Source: Campylobacteraceae bacterium (lineage in GTDB: Bacteria; Campylobacterota; Campylobacteria; Campylobacterales; Sulfurovaceae). From it: DNA of 64,000 nucleotides. The stretch lies in contig JALVTH010000051.1 in assembly GCA_027036015.1 (NCBI GenBank), positions 1-64,000 on the forward strand, given 5' to 3'. Shown piece by piece: positions 60,471 through 64,000 of this stretch (positions within the stretch are counted from its first letter, which is position 1; each line of letters begins with the position of its first letter). The translations under genes and the position numbers were made by a program. The notes under the pieces were generated by a model. That model made no database searches. It was given only the letters and a program-made list of their open reading frames with translations, and was not told where the DNA came from.

Positions 60471-62203
60471 AAAAGTTATTTTTACTTTTATTTTTTACTT
60501 TTTTTCTTTTTGCAACTCCAATAAATCTTGCCAAAAATTGCCTCTATTCATTTGATTTAAATGGCACTTTTAAAACAATTCCTTACAAGCATTTTCATCT
60601 TGGAATGCAAAAACACCCCCTCTTTTTACGATGTAAAATCACCAATCACTCCCCTACTTTACAAAAATTTGCCATCTATTCCACCTCGCCTTTAATTGAA
60701 TCTTTTATTCTTTTGCACCCTTTGCAAAAAAGTGGAATGCGCTATCAAAACAAGTTGCTCTACCCTTTTGTAACACTCACATTGCCGCCAAATTCAAGCA
60801 AAACGATTACACTCAAAGTACAAACTCTCTATTCGCCTCTTGACTTTACCCTCTCTTTAGATAATTTTAAAAATTTTGTAAACTTTAATCATAAAGAGCT
60901 TTACATAAATTTTTATCTTTATGGATTTATTAGTGCATTAGCAATTTTTTCTTTTTTAATAGCGCTTTATTTAAAAGATATTGCCTTTTTGTTTTATGGG
61001 CTCTATCTTTTTGCTGTGCTTTTGCAACAGAGCGACTATTTGGGGCTTTATCGATTTATTTTTCCAGATAGTTTAAAAGAGCTTTTTATTACAACAATTA
61101 CAGCAAAAATTGCACTTTTAATTATTTTTGCTTCTTTTTTTGCTATCAATTTTTTACAACTTAAGCGTTTTAAAAAAATTTTTAGAACCTATCTTACTAT
61201 TATTGCATTTGCACTTTTAGATATGCTTTTACCACAAAATAAGGCATTCACCTTTTATAGCACCATTTTGCTTGGACTCTTTTTAATCTTTTTCAATCTT
61301 TTGAGTGCTTTGTATGTTTATAACAAAGGAGTCAAAGAGGCACGATTTTATCTTTTGGGCTTTTTTATCGCCTTTTTAGCCTACTTGGCAATGATTTTAG
61401 ATGCTTTAGGAGTAGTGAGCATAATTTACCAACAACACAATCTTTTATTAATTGCATCAAGTTTTGAAGCTCTCTTTTTACTTTTAGCTTTTGCTGATAA
61501 ATATGCAATTTTGAGAAGACAAAAAGATTATCTTGATGCTTTGCTTTTGCAAGAGCTTCATAACAAAAAAGAGCAAATTGAACAAGAAGTTCAAAGAAAA
61601 ACGAAAGAGCTTCAAATTGCACTTAGTGAAAAAGAGCTTCTTTTGCAAGAGCTCAATCATCGCGTTAAAAACAACTTGCAAATTATTTTGTCTATGCTAA
61701 ATTTACAAAAACAAAATATTCCTCCAACTTGCTGGGAATACTTTAACAAATTAGATCAAAGAATTAGTGCAATTGCTCATACATACAGCTTTTTAATTGA
61801 ATCAAAAGAGTTAAAAGAAGTTGATATGAAAAAGTATCTTCATACAATCTTACAAGATTTAAGCAAGTTTTTTAACAAAAAAAATATCCAAATTGTTGAA
61901 GAGATTCGTTTAAAGCTCCCTTTAAAAGAGGCTGTTTATGTTGGAATTATTGTTAATGAACTTGTTACAAATGCTTTTAAACACGCTTTTGATTCCCAAG
62001 AAAAAGGCAATATTACTATTAAGCTTTTCCAAGAAAAAAAGAGAAAAATTTTAATTGTAAGTGATAGCGGCAAAGGATTTGATAAAGAAAAAGCAACTTC
62101 TTCTTTAGGGCTTAAAATTGTTTATCTTTTAGCAACACGTCAATTAAACGGAACAATTACACTTCATAGCAACAATCAAACCAAGTGTATTATAAAGTTT
62201 TAA
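60467..62203 (+). CDS. 7TMR-DISM sensor histidine kinase (HisKA_2 type)
   Basis: Signal peptide, 7TM block, [39 protein letters not shown]. Confidence 0.85.
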   Translation: MKKLFLLLFFTFFLFATPINLAKNCLYSFDLNGTFKTIPYKHFHLGMQKHPLFLRCKITNHSPTLQKFAIYSTSPLIESFILLHPLQKSGMRYQNKLLYPFVTLTLPPNSSKTITLKVQTLYSPLDFTLSLDNFKNFVNFNHKELYINFYLYGFISALAIFSFLIALYLKDIAFLFYGLYLFAVLLQQSDYLGLYRFIFPDSLKELFITTITAKIALLIIFASFFAINFLQLKRFKKIFRTYLTIIAFALLDMLLPQNKAFTFYSTILLGLFLIFFNLLSALYVYNKGVKEARFYLLGFFIAFLAYLAMILDALGVVSIIYQQHNLLLIASSFEALFLLLAFADKYAILRRQKDYLDALLLQELHNKKEQIEQEVQRKTKELQIALSEKELLLQELNHRVKNNLQIILSMLNLQKQNIPPTCWEYFNKLDQRISAIAHTYSFLIESKELKEVDMKKYLHTILQDLSKFFNKKNIQIVEEIRLKLPLKEAVYVGIIVNELVTNAFKHAFDSQEKGNITIKLFQEKKRKILIVSDSGKGFDKEKATSSLGLKIVYLLATRQLNGTITLHSNNQTKCIIKF

Positions 62204-62241
62204 GTAGTACAATTAAAAAAATTTACAATAAAGGTTACAAT

Positions 62242-63924
62242 ATGAGAAGTGATGAAATAAAAAAAGGATATCAAAGAGCACCGCATAGAAGCCTTCTTAG
62301 AGCAACAGGGCTAAAAGATGAAGATTTTGACAAACCATTTATTGGGGTTGCCAACTCTTTTAATGAGCTCATTCCTGGTCATTTTTATCTAAACAAAGTT
62401 GCTGAGATTATTAAAGATGAAATTAGAAAAAATGGCTGTGTGCCGTTTGAATTTAATGTCATTGGGGTTGATGATGGCATTGCAATGGGGCATGATGGAA
62501 TGCTTTACTCTTTGCCAAGCCGCGAAATTATTGCAAATTCAATCGAAACAGTTATGAATGCACATAAACTTGATGCAATGATTGGCATTCCTAATTGCGA
62601 TAAGATTGTGCCTGGAATGATTATGGGGGCACTTAGAGTTAATGTGCCAACTCTTTTTGTTAGCGGCGGACCAATGGCGGCTGGACATTTAAGCGATGGA
62701 ACACCAATTGATTTAGCAAGTGTCTTTGAAGGTGTTGGAGCTTTTGAAGCTGGCGAAATTGATGAGCAAAAACTCTATGAATTAGAGTGCAATGCATGTC
62801 CAAGTGGGGGAAGTTGCTCTGGAATGTTCACTGCAAATTCAATGAATACCCTAATGGAAGCTATGGGTATTGCCTTGCCTGGAAATGGAACAATCTTAGC
62901 ACTTACTAAAGCAAGAGAAGAGCTTTTTAGAGCCGCTGCAAGAAGAATTTGCGAAATTGCAAAAATGAACCAAGAAGAGCAAGAGCAATTTAAACTAAGA
63001 AATATCCTCAATGAAAATGCTGTGCATAATGCTTTTGTTGTTGATATGGCAATGGGCGGAAGTTCAAATACAGTACTTCATATGCTTGCAATTGCCAATG
63101 AAGCTGAGGTAGATTTTGATATTGCAAAAATTAATGAAATTAGCAAAGAGGTAGCTCATATTGCAAAAATCAGCCCATCTTTAACAACAGTGCATATGGA
63201 AGATATAAATCGCGCTGGTGGAGTAAGTGCGGTAATGAAAGAGATAAGCAAAAGAGGCAATATACTCAAAAATAATCCTGTGATTGAAGGGGGAATGCTT
63301 TTTGATAGGATCAAAGATGCTCAAATTAAAGACTATAACATCATTCACTCAATTGATAATCCATATAGCGAGGTTGGAGGCTTAGCAATCTTATTTGGTA
63401 ATTTGGCCAAGCAAGGTTGCGTAATTAAAACTGCTGGAATTGTTGGAGAGCGCCGCTTTAAAGGCAAAGCCATATGTTTTGATAGCCAAGAAGAAGCAAT
63501 TGAGGGTATTACAAGTGGAAAAGTAAAAGAGGGTCATGTCGTTGTGCTTCGCTATGAGGGACCAAAAGGAGGTCCTGGAATGCAAGAGATGCTTAGTCCT
63601 ACAAGTTTAATTATGGGAATGGGGCTTGGCGATAAAGTTGCACTAATTACAGATGGACGCTTTAGTGGTGCTACAAGAGGATTAAGCGTTGGACATATAA
63701 GCCCAGAAGCAGCAGAAGGCGGCTTGATTGCTTTAGTGCAAGATGGAGATGAGATTTTAATTGATGTAGATGAGTATAAAATTGAATTGCTTGTAAGTGA
63801 TGAAGAGATAGCAAAAAGAAAAGAAAACTTTAAACCAATTGTTAAACCGCTTAAAAGCCGCTGGCTTCGCCAATATCGCAAACTTGTAACAAATGCAAGC
63901 AACGGCGCAATTTTGGATGCATAA
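62242..63924 (+). CDS. ilvD: Dihydroxy-acid dehydratase
   Basis: [35 protein letters not shown]; start at [16 protein letters not shown]. Confidence 0.97.
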   Translation: MRSDEIKKGYQRAPHRSLLRATGLKDEDFDKPFIGVANSFNELIPGHFYLNKVAEIIKDEIRKNGCVPFEFNVIGVDDGIAMGHDGMLYSLPSREIIANSIETVMNAHKLDAMIGIPNCDKIVPGMIMGALRVNVPTLFVSGGPMAAGHLSDGTPIDLASVFEGVGAFEAGEIDEQKLYELECNACPSGGSCSGMFTANSMNTLMEAMGIALPGNGTILALTKAREELFRAAARRICEIAKMNQEEQEQFKLRNILNENAVHNAFVVDMAMGGSSNTVLHMLAIANEAEVDFDIAKINEISKEVAHIAKISPSLTTVHMEDINRAGGVSAVMKEISKRGNILKNNPVIEGGMLFDRIKDAQIKDYNIIHSIDNPYSEVGGLAILFGNLAKQGCVIKTAGIVGERRFKGKAICFDSQEEAIEGITSGKVKEGHVVVLRYEGPKGGPGMQEMLSPTSLIMGMGLGDKVALITDGRFSGATRGLSVGHISPEAAEGGLIALVQDGDEILIDVDEYKIELLVSDEEIAKRKENFKPIVKPLKSRWLRQYRKLVTNASNGAILDA

Positions 63925-64000
63925 TTTCTTCCTTTATTGGGAGGATGTAGAGTTTAAATTACTTTTTTAACCTTCTTCCTCCCACTCACTACTCATCACT

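Overview
This is a low-GC bacterial chromosome window. Gene content points to a Campylobacterota (Epsilonproteobacteria) genome, possibly Nautiliales-like (Nautilia/Caminibacter/Lebetimonas); this is an inference from content, not a database match. Most of the window is housekeeping: dapF, coaE, speE-like, murB, nrdA, HU, tig, moaC, ccoG, tpx, purB, rluA-like, rlmN, hisF, purN, eno, rlpA and ilvD, plus one tRNA-Val(GAC). Accessory content includes: (i) a ~12 kb polysaccharide locus (Wzc-like kinase, flippase, O-antigen-ligase-like protein, glycosyltransferases, and two FemAB-like and two deacetylase-like genes) with a lone exosortase-like gene far away; (ii) a tight six-gene minus-strand operon (52735-58779) with an OMP, a PqqD-like/RRE protein, an ATP-grasp ligase, a type III PLP decarboxylase, a urea-transporter/M23-peptidase fusion and a TPR protein; (iii) a TAT-exported FCSD-like flavoprotein plus Rieske pair; (iv) three parS-like sites within 2.3 kb, one in an AT-rich intergenic region with recurring short motifs. 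The most novel-looking non-coding signal is a candidate sRNA (43990-44112, + strand) with its own TATAAT box and a perfect terminator, displaying C-rich CCUCCUCCCC / CCUCCCCC loops that look like anti-Shine-Dalgarno sequences. A second locus (about 52579-52672, - strand) shares a 13-nt identical block and the C-rich motif, suggesting an sRNA family. All calls come from reading the sequence and the supplied ORFs; no searches were run.
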